Assembly (NCBI GenBank): GCA_934663625.1 | Contig: CAKUKP010000092.1 | Coordinates: forward strand, 1-8,687 | Reading direction: 5' to 3' | From: an uncultured Clostridia bacterium | Lineage (GTDB): Bacteria; Bacillota; Clostridia; Christensenellales; Aristaeellaceae | DNA length: 8,687 bases | Shown: one piece after another, positions 1 through 7,183 of the stretch | Numbering within the stretch: the first letter of the stretch is position 1 | Layout: the number at the start of each line of letters is the position of its first letter | Notes under the pieces: generated by a model | What the model was told of the DNA's origin: nothing | What the model saw: the letters and a program-made list of their open reading frames with translations, nothing else | Databases searched by the model: none | Made by a program: the position numbers and the translations under genes

Positions 1-579
1 GGCTTCAACAGCGCGCTTGAGCGTCCGGCGTATGATCCCGATGCGGCGCGCGCGCTGCTGGAATCCGCGGGCTATGCCGATGGCGATGTGCACTTTGAAC
101 TGGCGATGGATGCATCGGCTTCCGGCAATATCCAGCTGATGTATCAGGTAATTCAGCAGTTCCTGCAGGCCGTGGGCATTCAGACCGAAATCAAATCCTA
201 CGATTCTTCCTCCTGGCTGGATGTGCGCAAGTCCGGCGAAATGGACGCCTACATCAATACCTGGACGATGGATTACAACGATCCCGCCAACATCATGTTC
301 ACCTTCTTCGGCAACGATGAAAAGACCGCGATTCGCAGCCTGAACTATCCCAATGAAGAAGTGATGGCGCGCGTGGCGGCGGCTTCCGGCATCACCGATG
401 ATGAAACGCGCATGGCGGAATATCAGGCGCTGGAAAAGCAGATCGTCGAAGAAGACGCGGCCTGGGTTCCGCTGCTGGGCAACACGCATCTGTTCGCCAT
501 CGGCGAACGCGTGGAAAGCTTCACCCCCTACTGGGCGGGCTACAGCAACTTCTATGCCCGCAACGTAATTCTGAAGTAA
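1..579 (+). CDS. ABC transporter substrate-binding protein, family 5 (peptide/nickel type), C-terminal part
   Basis: This is the last 192 residues of an extracytoplasmic solute-binding protein that would capture a peptide or similar ligand and deliver it to the permeases encoded downstream. The frame is open from base 1, so the gene starts before the window, and an internal Met codon at 88 is not the start. Early residues read YDPDAARALLESAGY, the usual spot in this family where a helix packs tandem 'Asp-Pro-x-x-Ala' and 'Leu-Leu-x-x-Ala-Gly-Tyr' motifs. Further on, 'YNDPANIMFTFFGN' and the late 'WVPLLGNTHLFAI' stretch match the C-terminal lobe of the family. The signal peptide and most ligand contacts are outside the window, so the substrate cannot be read. 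It leads the dpp/opp-like operon, 95 bases before the first permease. Family assignment is firm; peptide as substrate is inferred. Confidence 0.9.
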   Translation, partial: GFNSALERPAYDPDAARALLESAGYADGDVHFELAMDASASGNIQLMYQVIQQFLQAVGIQTEIKSYDSSSWLDVRKSGEMDAYINTWTMDYNDPANIMFTFFGNDEKTAIRSLNYPNEEVMARVAAASGITDDETRMAEYQALEKQIVEEDAAWVPLLGNTHLFAIGERVESFTPYWAGYSNFYARNVILK

Positions 580-588
580 CCCCGAAAG

Positions 589-637
589 CGCGCAGGTAAT
601 GTGCGGACGTTCGAATTTCGAACGTCCGCCTTGCGCG
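589..637 (+). promoter_or_regulatory. Intergenic hairpin between binding-protein gene and permease gene
   Basis: A perfect 12-base inverted repeat, GCGGACGTTCGA at 603-614 and its complement at 618-629, has a 3-base loop. An outer pair, CGCGCA at 589-594 with TGCGCG at 632-637, can extend it. No run of T follows, so a classic intrinsic terminator is unlikely. Stable hairpins at this place in binding-protein operons commonly protect the upstream mRNA or partly stop transcription, giving more binding protein than permease. That role is inferred here; the palindrome itself is plain in the sequence. Confidence 0.7.
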
Positions 638-674
638 TATTATCACATCGTCTTTTCCCATTGAGAGGAGCAAC

Positions 675-1598
675 ATGTTCAGAAATATATTCAAGCGGAT
701 AATCCAGACTTTGATTGTGCTGATCGGCGTGGCGTTTCTGATATTCGTGATGCTGCGCATCATTCCCGGAAACGCAATCACCACCATGATGGGTGAGCAT
801 GCCAAGCTGGAAACCATCGAACGGATGACTGCCGAACTGGGGCTGGATCAGCCGGTGTACGTGCAGTTCTGGCGCTACATCAGCGGCGCGCTGACCGGCG
901 ATTTCGGCACCAGCTATTCGCTGAACCGCAGCGTGAGCGAATTGATCGGTCTGGCGTTTCCAAATACGCTCCGGCTGGCGCTGGCGGCGGCGCTGGTGGC
1001 GTGGATCATCGGCATCGTATGCGGCGTGATCGCTGCCGTGCGCAAAAACGGTATGCTGGATTATATGTTCATGGGCTTTTCTCTGCTGGGCGTTTCCATG
1101 CCGGTATTCATGGTGGCGATGGTGCTGCAATATCTGTTCGCCTATAAGCTGAAGCTCGTGCCGATTTCCGGCGTGGATAGCTGGGTGGGCTATATTCTGC
1201 CCGCGATCGCGCTGGGCTGGAACAGCGCGGGCAGCATTGCGCGCCTTACGCGATCCACTCTGCTGGAGGTCATGCAGGAGGATTATATCGATACCGCGCG
1301 CGCCAAGGGGCGCAGGCAGATGGGCGTTATCGTGGTGCATGCGCTGCGCAACGCCGTGCTGCCGGTAATTACCATGATGGCGGTGCAGCTATCTTCGCTG
1401 CTTTCGGGCGCGGTGATCTGCGAAACGGTGTTTTCAATCAACGGCGTGGGCCGCCTCGCCGTACAGGCGATCGAGGGCCGCGATATTCCGCTTTTGCAGG
1501 GTACGATACTTTTTGCCACGGCGCTGGTAATTCTGGGCAATCTGGTTGCGGATTGCCTGTATACCGTGCTGGATCCGCGCATTCGAAAGGGGGCGTGA
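675..1598 (+). CDS. ABC transporter permease, DppB/OppB type
   Basis: This is a 307-residue inner-membrane permease, the usual length for the family, forming half of the transmembrane channel with the next gene product. Visible hydrophobic segments lie at about residues 9-30, 98-120, 132-158, 172-186, 227-250 and 272-296. The family marks are present: 'PGNA' after the first helix, the 'GDFGTSYSLNRSV' segment at 75-87, the cytoplasmic EAA loop 'DYIDTARAKGRR' at 203-214 that contacts the ATPases, and 'FSINGVGRL' at 253-261. The ATG at 675 follows the ribosome-binding site AGAGGAG at 664-670. The next gene begins 3 bases after its stop. The DppB/OppB/NikB subfamilies cannot be told apart from sequence alone, so no symbol is given. 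Confidence 0.93.
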   Translation: MFRNIFKRIIQTLIVLIGVAFLIFVMLRIIPGNAITTMMGEHAKLETIERMTAELGLDQPVYVQFWRYISGALTGDFGTSYSLNRSVSELIGLAFPNTLRLALAAALVAWIIGIVCGVIAAVRKNGMLDYMFMGFSLLGVSMPVFMVAMVLQYLFAYKLKLVPISGVDSWVGYILPAIALGWNSAGSIARLTRSTLLEVMQEDYIDTARAKGRRQMGVIVVHALRNAVLPVITMMAVQLSSLLSGAVICETVFSINGVGRLAVQAIEGRDIPLLQGTILFATALVILGNLVADCLYTVLDPRIRKGA

Positions 1599-1601
1599 CG
1601 C

Positions 1602-2498
1602 ATGAAAAAACAGGAAAAGCTGAACGCCGCGCTTCGCGCGCAGATCGGCGAGGGCGAAACCTTTTCGAGCATCGTGCGCCGCCTGTGCCGCGAAAACAAG
1701 CTGGCGGTGATTTCGGCGGTCGTGATCTGTCTGTTTGCGTTGGCGGCGATATTTGCGCCCTGCCTTACGCCCTACGAATTTGATGAAATGGATCTGCTCA
1801 GCCGCCTGTCCGCGCCGTCCGCCAAGCATTTGCTGGGCACGGATGAAGCCGGACGCGATGTGCTTACGCGCATGCTGTATGGATCGCGCGTGTCGCTGCT
1901 GGTGGGCATCGTGCCCACGGTGGCGTCCATGTTGATCGGCGCGCTGTTGGGCATCATCGCGGGCTTTGTCGGCGGGCGAACGGACGCGGTGATCATGCGC
2001 ATCGCGGATATCATGCTGGCGTTTCCGTCCATGCTGCTGGCGATGGTGATCATGTATACGCTGGGCGACGGCATCATCAATATCTTTCTGGCGCTGGCGC
2101 TGGTAAACTGGGCGAGCGTTGCGCGCATCGTGCGCGCGGAAACGCTGAAGCTGAAAAGCAGCGAATATGTGGAAGCCGCGCGCTGCATCGGCGTGGGGCG
2201 CTTCACCATCATGCTGCGCCACATCCTGCCGAACTGCATTCCTTCGCTGATCGTGCTGTTTACGCTGAATATTCCATCGGCGATCCTGTCGGAAAGCTCG
2301 CTCAGCTTTCTGGGCATCGGCATCAAAGCGCCGCAGGCCTCGTGGGGATTGATGGCGAGTACCGGACGGCAGTTTCTGTACAATCAGCCCTGGCTGAGCC
2401 TTTCGCCCAGCCTTGCCATCATGGTGATTGTTCTGGCGTTTAATTTTCTGGGCGATGGTCTGCGCGATGTGCTGGATCCGCACCTGAAGAATCAGTAA
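1602..2498 (+). CDS. ABC transporter permease, DppC/OppC type
   Basis: This is the second channel subunit, 298 residues, pairing with the DppB-like protein. A cytoplasmic N-terminal tail is followed by a first membrane helix at about residues 33-55, the typical OppC N-terminal arrangement. The hallmark 'HLLGTDEAGRDVLTRMLYG' lies at about 76-94, the EAA loop 'EYVEAARCIGVGRFTIM' at 188-204, and 'ESSLSFLGIGIKAPQASWG' at 231-249. It ends with 'LRDVLDPHL', the normal family terminus. The ATG at 1602 follows a purine-rich AAAGGGGG site at 1586-1593 that overlaps the end of the upstream gene, pointing to translational coupling. Sequence features are complete, with nothing truncated. Confidence 0.93.
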   Translation: MKKQEKLNAALRAQIGEGETFSSIVRRLCRENKLAVISAVVICLFALAAIFAPCLTPYEFDEMDLLSRLSAPSAKHLLGTDEAGRDVLTRMLYGSRVSLLVGIVPTVASMLIGALLGIIAGFVGGRTDAVIMRIADIMLAFPSMLLAMVIMYTLGDGIINIFLALALVNWASVARIVRAETLKLKSSEYVEAARCIGVGRFTIMLRHILPNCIPSLIVLFTLNIPSAILSESSLSFLGIGIKAPQASWGLMASTGRQFLYNQPWLSLSPSLAIMVIVLAFNFLGDGLRDVLDPHLKNQ

Positions 2499-2516
2499 GC
2501 GGGGGAGGATGAGGTA

Positions 2517-3488
2517 ATGGAAAAGGATACCCTGCAGGTGGAACATCTCTGTACCAGCTTCTTTACGCAGAACGGCGAAGTGAAGGCGGTAAACGATGTA
2601 TCGATTACCGTGCCGAAGCGCAGCATCATCGGCATCGTGGGCGAATCCGGTTGCGGCAAGAGCATGACCGCGCGATCCATCATCCGGCTGCTGAAATATC
2701 CCGGAAAGATCGTCAGCGGCAGCGTGCGCCTTGCGGGCAAGGAACTGACCACGCTTTCGGAGCGCGATATGGCGGATGTGCGCGGCGAAGAAATCTCCAT
2801 GATTTTTCAGGAGCCCATGACCAGCTTAAATCCCGTGGTGAAGGTGGGCAAGCAGGTGCGCGAGGTAGTCATGCTGCACCGCAAGGTGCGCGCGAAGGAA
2901 GCAAGGGCGGAAGTGCTGCGCATTTTTGAAAAGGTGGGCATTTCCGAACCGGAGCGCCGCTATGAATGCTATCCGCACGAATTGTCCGGTGGTCTGCGCC
3001 AGCGCGTGATGATCGCCATGGCGATGATCTGCCGTCCGAAGCTGATCATTGCCGATGAACCTACCACGGCGCTGGATGTAACCGTAGAAGCGCAGATTTT
3101 GCAGCTGATGAAGGGACTGCGCGATGAAATCGGCACCAGCATCATTCTGATTTCCCACAATCTGGGCGTGATCGCGCAGGTGTGCGATTATGTTTACGTC
3201 ATGTATGCGGGGCGCGTGGTGGAACAGGCGGAAACCTTTGAACTGTTCGATCATCCATCGCATCCCTATACGCGCGGGCTGATGAATGCGGTCGCTTCAC
3301 TGGAGGGCGAATCCGCGCAGTTGGATACGATCCCCGGCGTGGTGCCCAATCTTCTGCATCTGCCGGATGGATGCAGCTTTTCGCCGCGCTGCGATCGCTG
3401 CTGCGAGGACTGCCTGCATTCCGCGCCGGAGCTTGCCGAACTTGCGGCGGGACATTTTGTGCGCTGCATCAAAACCACGGAGGGCTGA
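2517..3488 (+). CDS. Oligopeptide/dipeptide ABC transporter ATP-binding protein, DppD/OppD type
   Basis: This 323-residue cytoplasmic ATPase is one of two that drive the importer. Walker A is GESGCGKS at 42-49, the Q-loop is around Q98, the signature is LSGGLRQR at 156-163, Walker B is LIIADE at 176-181, and the switch histidine is H214 in 'ISHNLG' (Asn where Asp is more usual). The C-terminal oligopeptide-transporter domain carries Cys 286, 292, 299 and 317, plus two extra cysteines at 295 and 296. In at least one mycobacterial Dpp importer such a set is, as I recall, reported to hold an iron-sulphur cluster. GGAGG at 2504-2508 lies 8 bases before the ATG. The start of the next gene lies 1 base after its stop. 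Confidence 0.94.
   Translation: MEKDTLQVEHLCTSFFTQNGEVKAVNDVSITVPKRSIIGIVGESGCGKSMTARSIIRLLKYPGKIVSGSVRLAGKELTTLSERDMADVRGEEISMIFQEPMTSLNPVVKVGKQVREVVMLHRKVRAKEARAEVLRIFEKVGISEPERRYECYPHELSGGLRQRVMIAMAMICRPKLIIADEPTTALDVTVEAQILQLMKGLRDEIGTSIILISHNLGVIAQVCDYVYVMYAGRVVEQAETFELFDHPSHPYTRGLMNAVASLEGESAQLDTIPGVVPNLLHLPDGCSFSPRCDRCCEDCLHSAPELAELAAGHFVRCIKTTEG
3479..3484 (+). promoter_or_regulatory. Ribosome-binding site deciding the DppF-like start
   Basis: GGAGGG sits inside the last codons of the DppD-like gene and ends 5 bases before the ATG at 3490. It supports that ATG over an in-frame ATG at 3286 deep inside the upstream gene, and it indicates translational coupling of the two ATPases. Confidence 0.8.
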
Positions 3489-3489
3489 T

Positions 3490-4464
3490 ATGGAAAAGAA
3501 GGTATTGCTCGAAGCGAAGAACCTTTCCAAGGAATTTCCGCTGAAGAACAAAAAGCGGGTACACGCCGTTTCCGATGTTTCGCTGCAAATCTATCAGGGT
3601 GAAACGCTGGCGCTGGTGGGGGAGTCCGGATGCGGAAAATCTACGCTGGGCAGATTGCTGATTCGCCTGATCGAACCCACGTCCGGAGAGGTGCGCTTCG
3701 AGGGCGCGCCCGTCAGCGGCATGAATGATCGCGAATTCCGCCCGTACCGCCGCCGTATGCAGCTGATCTTTCAGGATCCCTATGCTTCGCTGAATCCGCG
3801 CATGACCGTGCGCGATATCGTCGCGGAACCGCTGAAAACCTATAAAATCTGCAAAAGCGAGGCGGAAACCACGCAGCGCGTGCTGGCGCTTTTGCAGGCG
3901 GTGGGCATTCCCGCCGAATTCCTGTATCGCTATCCGCATCAGTTTTCCGGCGGCCAACGCCAGCGCATCGGCATCGCGCGCGCCATTGCGCTGGATCCTT
4001 CGCTGATCGTGTGCGATGAACCGGTTTCCGCGCTGGATGTATCCGTGCAGAATCAGATATTGAATCTGCTTCGGCAATTGCAGGCAGAGCGCAATTTGAC
4101 CTATCTGTTCATCAGCCATGATCTGTCCGTGGTGCGTTTTATTTCGGATCGCGTGTGCGTCATGTTTCTGGGCTGCCTGTGCGAAGTGGGCGATACGAAA
4201 ATCGTCTATGAACATCCGATGCATCCCTACACGCGCTTTCTGATCAACGCCATTCCCAAGGCGGATCCGCACGCGCGCGCCGAGGAAAAAATGCTGCTGA
4301 CCGGCGAAATCCCAAGTCCCATCGATCCGCCGTCCGGCTGCCGCTTCCATACGCGCTGCCCCTACGCCTGCGATCGCTGCCGCACGGAAGCGCCCGCGCT
4401 GCGCGAGGTTTCCGGCCGCATGGTGGCGTGCCATCGGGCGGGCGAAACGGATTTGAACGTATAA
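3490..4464 (+). CDS. Oligopeptide/dipeptide ABC transporter ATP-binding protein, DppF/OppF type
   Basis: This 324-residue protein is the second ATPase, which should pair with the DppD-like subunit. Walker A is GESGCGKST at 44-52, the Q-loop 'FQDPYASLNPRM' starts near 94, the signature is FSGGQRQR at 152-159, Walker B is LIVCDE at 172-177, and the switch histidine is H210 in 'ISHDL'. The C-terminal domain has Cys 284, 290, 297 and 314, the same spacing pattern as in the DppD-like partner, plus Cys 294. The ATG at 3490 is chosen although the frame is open back to 3286. It has a GGAGGG site at 3479-3484, starts the recognisable domain, and avoids a 68-residue Arg/Cys-rich extension that merely overlaps the upstream gene. 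It is the last gene of the operon. Confidence 0.94.
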   Translation: MEKKVLLEAKNLSKEFPLKNKKRVHAVSDVSLQIYQGETLALVGESGCGKSTLGRLLIRLIEPTSGEVRFEGAPVSGMNDREFRPYRRRMQLIFQDPYASLNPRMTVRDIVAEPLKTYKICKSEAETTQRVLALLQAVGIPAEFLYRYPHQFSGGQRQRIGIARAIALDPSLIVCDEPVSALDVSVQNQILNLLRQLQAERNLTYLFISHDLSVVRFISDRVCVMFLGCLCEVGDTKIVYEHPMHPYTRFLINAIPKADPHARAEEKMLLTGEIPSPIDPPSGCRFHTRCPYACDRCRTEAPALREVSGRMVACHRAGETDLNV

Positions 4465-4475
4465 ATCATGCTGTG

Positions 4476-4510
4476 AGCGCGATTCCGTGATTTCGGAACC
4501 GCGCTTGTTC
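4476..4510 (+). terminator. Probable terminator of the dpp/opp-like operon
   Basis: An inverted repeat begins 11 bases after the DppF-like stop. The arm at 4476-4487 pairs with 4494-4505, giving 11 base pairs and one A/C mismatch around a 6-base loop. The following bases (TTGTTC) are only moderately T-rich, so it may be a weak intrinsic terminator. Its position at the operon end fits the role. Confidence 0.65.
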
Positions 4511-4548
4511 ATTCTGAAAATCTTCCTGTTTTTAATCGCGGATAAATA

Positions 4549-4577
4549 TTGCAAAATAGAATGCTTTCTGGTATAAT
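4549..4577 (+). promoter_or_regulatory. Extended -10 sigma-A-type promoter for the Cys-rich repeat protein gene
   Basis: TTGCAA at 4549-4554 and a perfect TATAAT at 4572-4577 are separated by 17 bases, with an extended -10 TG at 4569-4570. Transcription would start near 4584, leaving an untranslated leader of about 43 bases. No clear operator is seen, which suggests a housekeeping-type promoter independent of the upstream operon. Confidence 0.8.
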
Positions 4578-4615
4578 GCCTATATAAGATAAACCATGAT
4601 ATGGAAAGAAACATG

Positions 4616-4620
4616 AGGAG
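4616..4620 (+). promoter_or_regulatory. Ribosome-binding site deciding the start of the repeat protein
   Basis: AGGAG at 4616-4620 directly abuts an ATG at 4621 but lies 6 bases before the second in-frame ATG at 4627. The second gives normal spacing and a signal peptide starting Met-Lys-Lys-Lys, so 4627 is preferred. The choice changes only two residues. Confidence 0.7.
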
Positions 4621-4626
4621 ATGAAA

Positions 4627-6990
4627 ATGAAGAAAAAAATCTTGTTTGCAATGCTCTTATGCGGCATGCTTCTGGCGGTGCTTTCGACTGCGGCGCTGGC
4701 AAGGGATTTCATATGCAAGAATTGTAAAACGGATAATACGGCTTTCCTGGAATATCGGAATGCCAATGATGGCACAGGCAAACATTATGCATGGTATAAA
4801 TGCAATAACTGCGGCGAGACGATGAGAGACGAAGCCAGCGGAAGCTATCATAGCGGAGGTACAGCTACATGTACGCATGGGAAGTATTGTGAGTTCTGCG
4901 GGACGGAATATGGTCTCTTTGGACACACCCTCAGACAGGGTGACAGGCCTACTTGTCAGAAGCGTTTGGTTTGCGCAGTCTGCCATGAGGAATTTGGCAA
5001 GCTTGGCGATCACGAGATCCGGACAGTACCTGAGAAGCCGGCTACCTGTCAGCAGGAAGGTCATACGAAGTATTCGTATTGTACTGTGCCCGGATGCGGT
5101 TATAAGGACGGCTATCAGACGCTCCCCAAAACGGATCACCAACTAAAACAGGCGCGAGAATTTACACGGGAACCGACCTGCCTGAAAAAAGGCTGGAAGA
5201 GCTACTATCTATGTAAGGATTGCTCATATTCCACGACGGATTGGCTCGATGCGCTCGGTCATGATCCGATATCTCACACGGCGCAAGCGCCGACCTGCAC
5301 CAAAGATGGCTGGGCGGAATATGAAACCTGCTCCCGCTGCAATTACAGTACATATCAGGCGATTCCCGCGCTGAAGCACGATCTGAAGCACCATGAAGCG
5401 AAGGCGGCGACATGCACGGAAAAGGGCTGGGAAGCCTACGATACCTGCAAGAATTGCAACTATACGACCTATGCGGAAATCCCTGCTCCCGGTCACGATC
5501 TGGAGCACCATGAAGCGAAGGCGGCGACATGCACGGAAAAGGGCTGGGAAGCCTACGATACCTGCAAGAATTGCAGCTATACGACCTATCAGGAGATTCC
5601 TGCGCTGGATCACGACTGGGACAATTGGACGCACAATGGCGACCGCACGCACACCCGCACCTGCAAGCGGGATGCCAGCCACTCTGAAACGGGAAACTGC
5701 AGTGTTTTTTTTGAAGCGAATTGCATTAGTCCTTCCAGATGTAAGGTCTGCTGGGGTACATACGGCGAAATAAATCCGGACAACCACCAGTGGCTGAATA
5801 ACTGGAGATCCAACGGCGATGGAACCCATTACAGCACCTGTAACCACAATGTTTTCCACGTCAGGACAGAAAATTGCACCGGCGGCGATGCAACTTGCAC
5901 CAGGGAGGGAAAATGCAGCGTTTGCAATGCAATGTACAAGGTGCCCCACAAGGACGATGATAAAAATCACCTGTGCGACGCATGCAATGAAAAGCTGAGC
6001 GAACACAGCTTCACGGCGGAAAGCACGGATGCCAGGTATCTGAAGTCCAAGGCGACCTGTACTTCTCCGGCGGTGTACTACAAATCCTGCGCCCTGTGCG
6101 GCGAAAAGGGAACCGAAACCTTTGAAACCGAAAAGAATCCGGATAACCACGATCTGGTGCATCACGATGCGAAGGCTGCGACCTGTACCGAAATCGGTTG
6201 GGACGAATACGACACCTGCAAGCGCTGCAATTATACCACTTATAAAGAGAAGCCCATCGATCCGGACAACCACGATCTGGTGCATCACGATGCGAAAGCG
6301 GCGACCTGTACCGAAATCGGCTGGGACGAATACGACACCTGTACGCGCTGCGATTATACCACCTATGTGGAGCTTCCGGTGCTGGGACACGATTATCAGA
6401 AGACCGTCGTAAAGCCCACCTGCGAAAAGGGCGGCTATACCCGCTACACCTGTTCCCGCTGCGAGGATACCTATACCGAAAATCCGGTGAAGAAGCTGCT
6501 GCACTGGTACGGCGAATGGACGCCGAACGGCGATGGCACGCACAGCGCCGATTGCCGTCGCAATGGCTGCAAGCACACGGGCAAGACCGATTGCCAGAAG
6601 TTCGAATTCCAGGTGGAAGAAAATGAAAGCCTGCTCTTCTGTCCGGTATGCGGCAATGTGAAAAATGGCGAGCGACTGGAATTGATTGAAAAAGCGCTTG
6701 CAACAGCAGTAACCGGTAAGCTGCCCGCGGGCGAAGTGGTCGTTCGTATGAATGATGCATACTTGAGCATAGCATTCGAGTATGCGGGAAAATTGACTGC
6801 ACCCACGGGGCAGGTGAAGATTACGCTGCCCGTAGAACTGCTGGAAGGCAAAACGCTTACGCTGTTTGCTCTGGACGGCAGTGAAATGGAGATTCCCTTC
6901 GAAATCGATGGCGAGGAGATTTCCTTCACGCTGGATTTCACCGATGCGGAAATTCCAGTGATGCTGATTCGAACAAATCCCGAAGCGTGA
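4627..6990 (+). CDS. Secreted Cys/His-rich repeat protein (about 787 residues)
   Basis: The function is not known. Residues 1-25 form a Sec signal peptide (Lys-rich start, hydrophobic core, cleavage after Ala-Leu-Ala). The Cys in the core lacks a lipobox, so it is not a lipoprotein. The mature chain has about 54 cysteines and 16 CxxC pairs. Repeats of 38-42 residues begin near 129, 171, 212, 251, 290, 508, 549 and 588. Each has a GHD- or NHD-like start, then 'ATCTEKGW', 'YDTCxxCxYTTY' and 'IPALG', and a short degenerate unit begins near 100. A second repeat type, His-x-Trp...Trp...Asn-Gly-Asp-x-Thr-His...Cys, begins near 329, 387 and 626. The last about 120 residues lack Cys after the final CPVC, are rich in predicted strands, and contain 'KITLPVELLEGKTL', a beta-sandwich style end. 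There is no LPxTG or C-terminal anchor. The cysteines could bind zinc or form disulphides. The gene is transcribed alone. Confidence 0.85.
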   Translation: MKKKILFAMLLCGMLLAVLSTAALARDFICKNCKTDNTAFLEYRNANDGTGKHYAWYKCNNCGETMRDEASGSYHSGGTATCTHGKYCEFCGTEYGLFGHTLRQGDRPTCQKRLVCAVCHEEFGKLGDHEIRTVPEKPATCQQEGHTKYSYCTVPGCGYKDGYQTLPKTDHQLKQAREFTREPTCLKKGWKSYYLCKDCSYSTTDWLDALGHDPISHTAQAPTCTKDGWAEYETCSRCNYSTYQAIPALKHDLKHHEAKAATCTEKGWEAYDTCKNCNYTTYAEIPAPGHDLEHHEAKAATCTEKGWEAYDTCKNCSYTTYQEIPALDHDWDNWTHNGDRTHTRTCKRDASHSETGNCSVFFEANCISPSRCKVCWGTYGEINPDNHQWLNNWRSNGDGTHYSTCNHNVFHVRTENCTGGDATCTREGKCSVCNAMYKVPHKDDDKNHLCDACNEKLSEHSFTAESTDARYLKSKATCTSPAVYYKSCALCGEKGTETFETEKNPDNHDLVHHDAKAATCTEIGWDEYDTCKRCNYTTYKEKPIDPDNHDLVHHDAKAATCTEIGWDEYDTCTRCDYTTYVELPVLGHDYQKTVVKPTCEKGGYTRYTCSRCEDTYTENPVKKLLHWYGEWTPNGDGTHSADCRRNGCKHTGKTDCQKFEFQVEENESLLFCPVCGNVKNGERLELIEKALATAVTGKLPAGEVVVRMNDAYLSIAFEYAGKLTAPTGQVKITLPVELLEGKTLTLFALDGSEMEIPFEIDGEEISFTLDFTDAEIPVMLIRTNPEA
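5377..5610 (+). repeat. Near-identical 117-base tandem repeats inside the secreted protein gene
   Basis: Two 117-base copies (39 codons), 5377-5493 and 5494-5610, encode residues 251-289 and 290-328. They share an uninterrupted identical run of 72 bases (5387-5458 with 5504-5575). Identity at synonymous positions means recent duplication or gene conversion, and the pair could recombine to add or remove a unit in frame. Confidence 0.9.
6146..6387 (+). repeat. Second pair of near-identical repeats in the secreted protein gene
   Basis: Units encoding residues 508-548 and 549-587 are offset by 123 bases (41 codons). They are almost identical from the NHDLVHHDAK start through the YDTC pair, with only scattered single-base differences. 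They differ from the 5377-5610 pair at both DNA and protein level (Glu-Ile-Gly-Trp-Asp instead of Glu-Lys-Gly-Trp-Glu), so they arose in a separate duplication. Confidence 0.85.
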
Positions 6991-7039
6991 TTTCCCGAAA
7001 ATCGAAACCGATTGAAGCGGCAAAACACCGTGTCAATCT

Positions 7040-7076
7040 GCCAAAAAGGTCACCGAAGGTGGCCTTTTTGGCTTTT
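7040..7076 (+). terminator. Strong intrinsic terminator after the repeat protein gene
   Basis: A 15-base-pair stem (7040-7054 with 7058-7072, one T-G wobble) has a 3-base GAA loop and is followed by TTTT. The stem includes a run of A on the left arm and T on the right arm. It lies 49 bases after the stop codon at 6990. Confidence 0.9.
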
Positions 7077-7133
7077 GTGATCTGTTATGTGTTACCTCTC
7101 ATTGTGCTGATACACATTTTTTAAAAATAGGTA

Positions 7134-7162
7134 TTGACACGCTGCCGATTATACGATATAAT
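7134..7162 (+). promoter_or_regulatory. Consensus promoter of the tRNA-Trp gene
   Basis: A perfect TTGACA (7134-7139) and a perfect TATAAT (7157-7162) are separated by exactly 17 bases. The tRNA begins 21 bases after the -10 box. Such a full-consensus promoter is typical of stable RNA genes, and it means the tRNA does not depend on upstream transcription. Confidence 0.92.
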
Positions 7163-7183
7163 ATACTTCGTCCGAAAGAACAT

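Noticed and set aside
1434..2546. Long minus-strand frame opposite the permease genes (370 codons); similar ones at 552-1340 and 3469-4614
   Set aside because: They are His/Arg/Gln-rich products of the strong GCG codon bias on the + strand, lack domains, and lie opposite well-recognised transporter genes.
3286..3489. Upstream extension of the DppF-like protein from an ATG at 3286
   Set aside because: It would overlap 203 bases of the DppD-like gene, adds an Arg/Cys-rich segment foreign to the family, and lacks the good ribosome-binding site that precedes 3490.
4651..4668. Lipobox in the signal peptide of the repeat protein
   Set aside because: The cysteine at residue 12 is preceded by Leu-Leu and sits in the middle of the hydrophobic core, so it does not fit a lipobox. 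The later Ala-Leu-Ala site fits ordinary cleavage.
5011..6504. Regular direct repeats that could suggest a CRISPR array
   Set aside because: The repeats are long, have the period of codons (117 or 123 bases), contain no unique spacers of constant size, and lie in one open frame with a signal peptide.
5224..7023. A 599-codon open frame on the minus strand opposite the repeat protein gene
   Set aside because: Its product is low-complexity and repeats only because the + strand repeats. It has no ribosome-binding site or recognisable domain. The + strand frame has a signal peptide, promoter and conserved Cys pattern.
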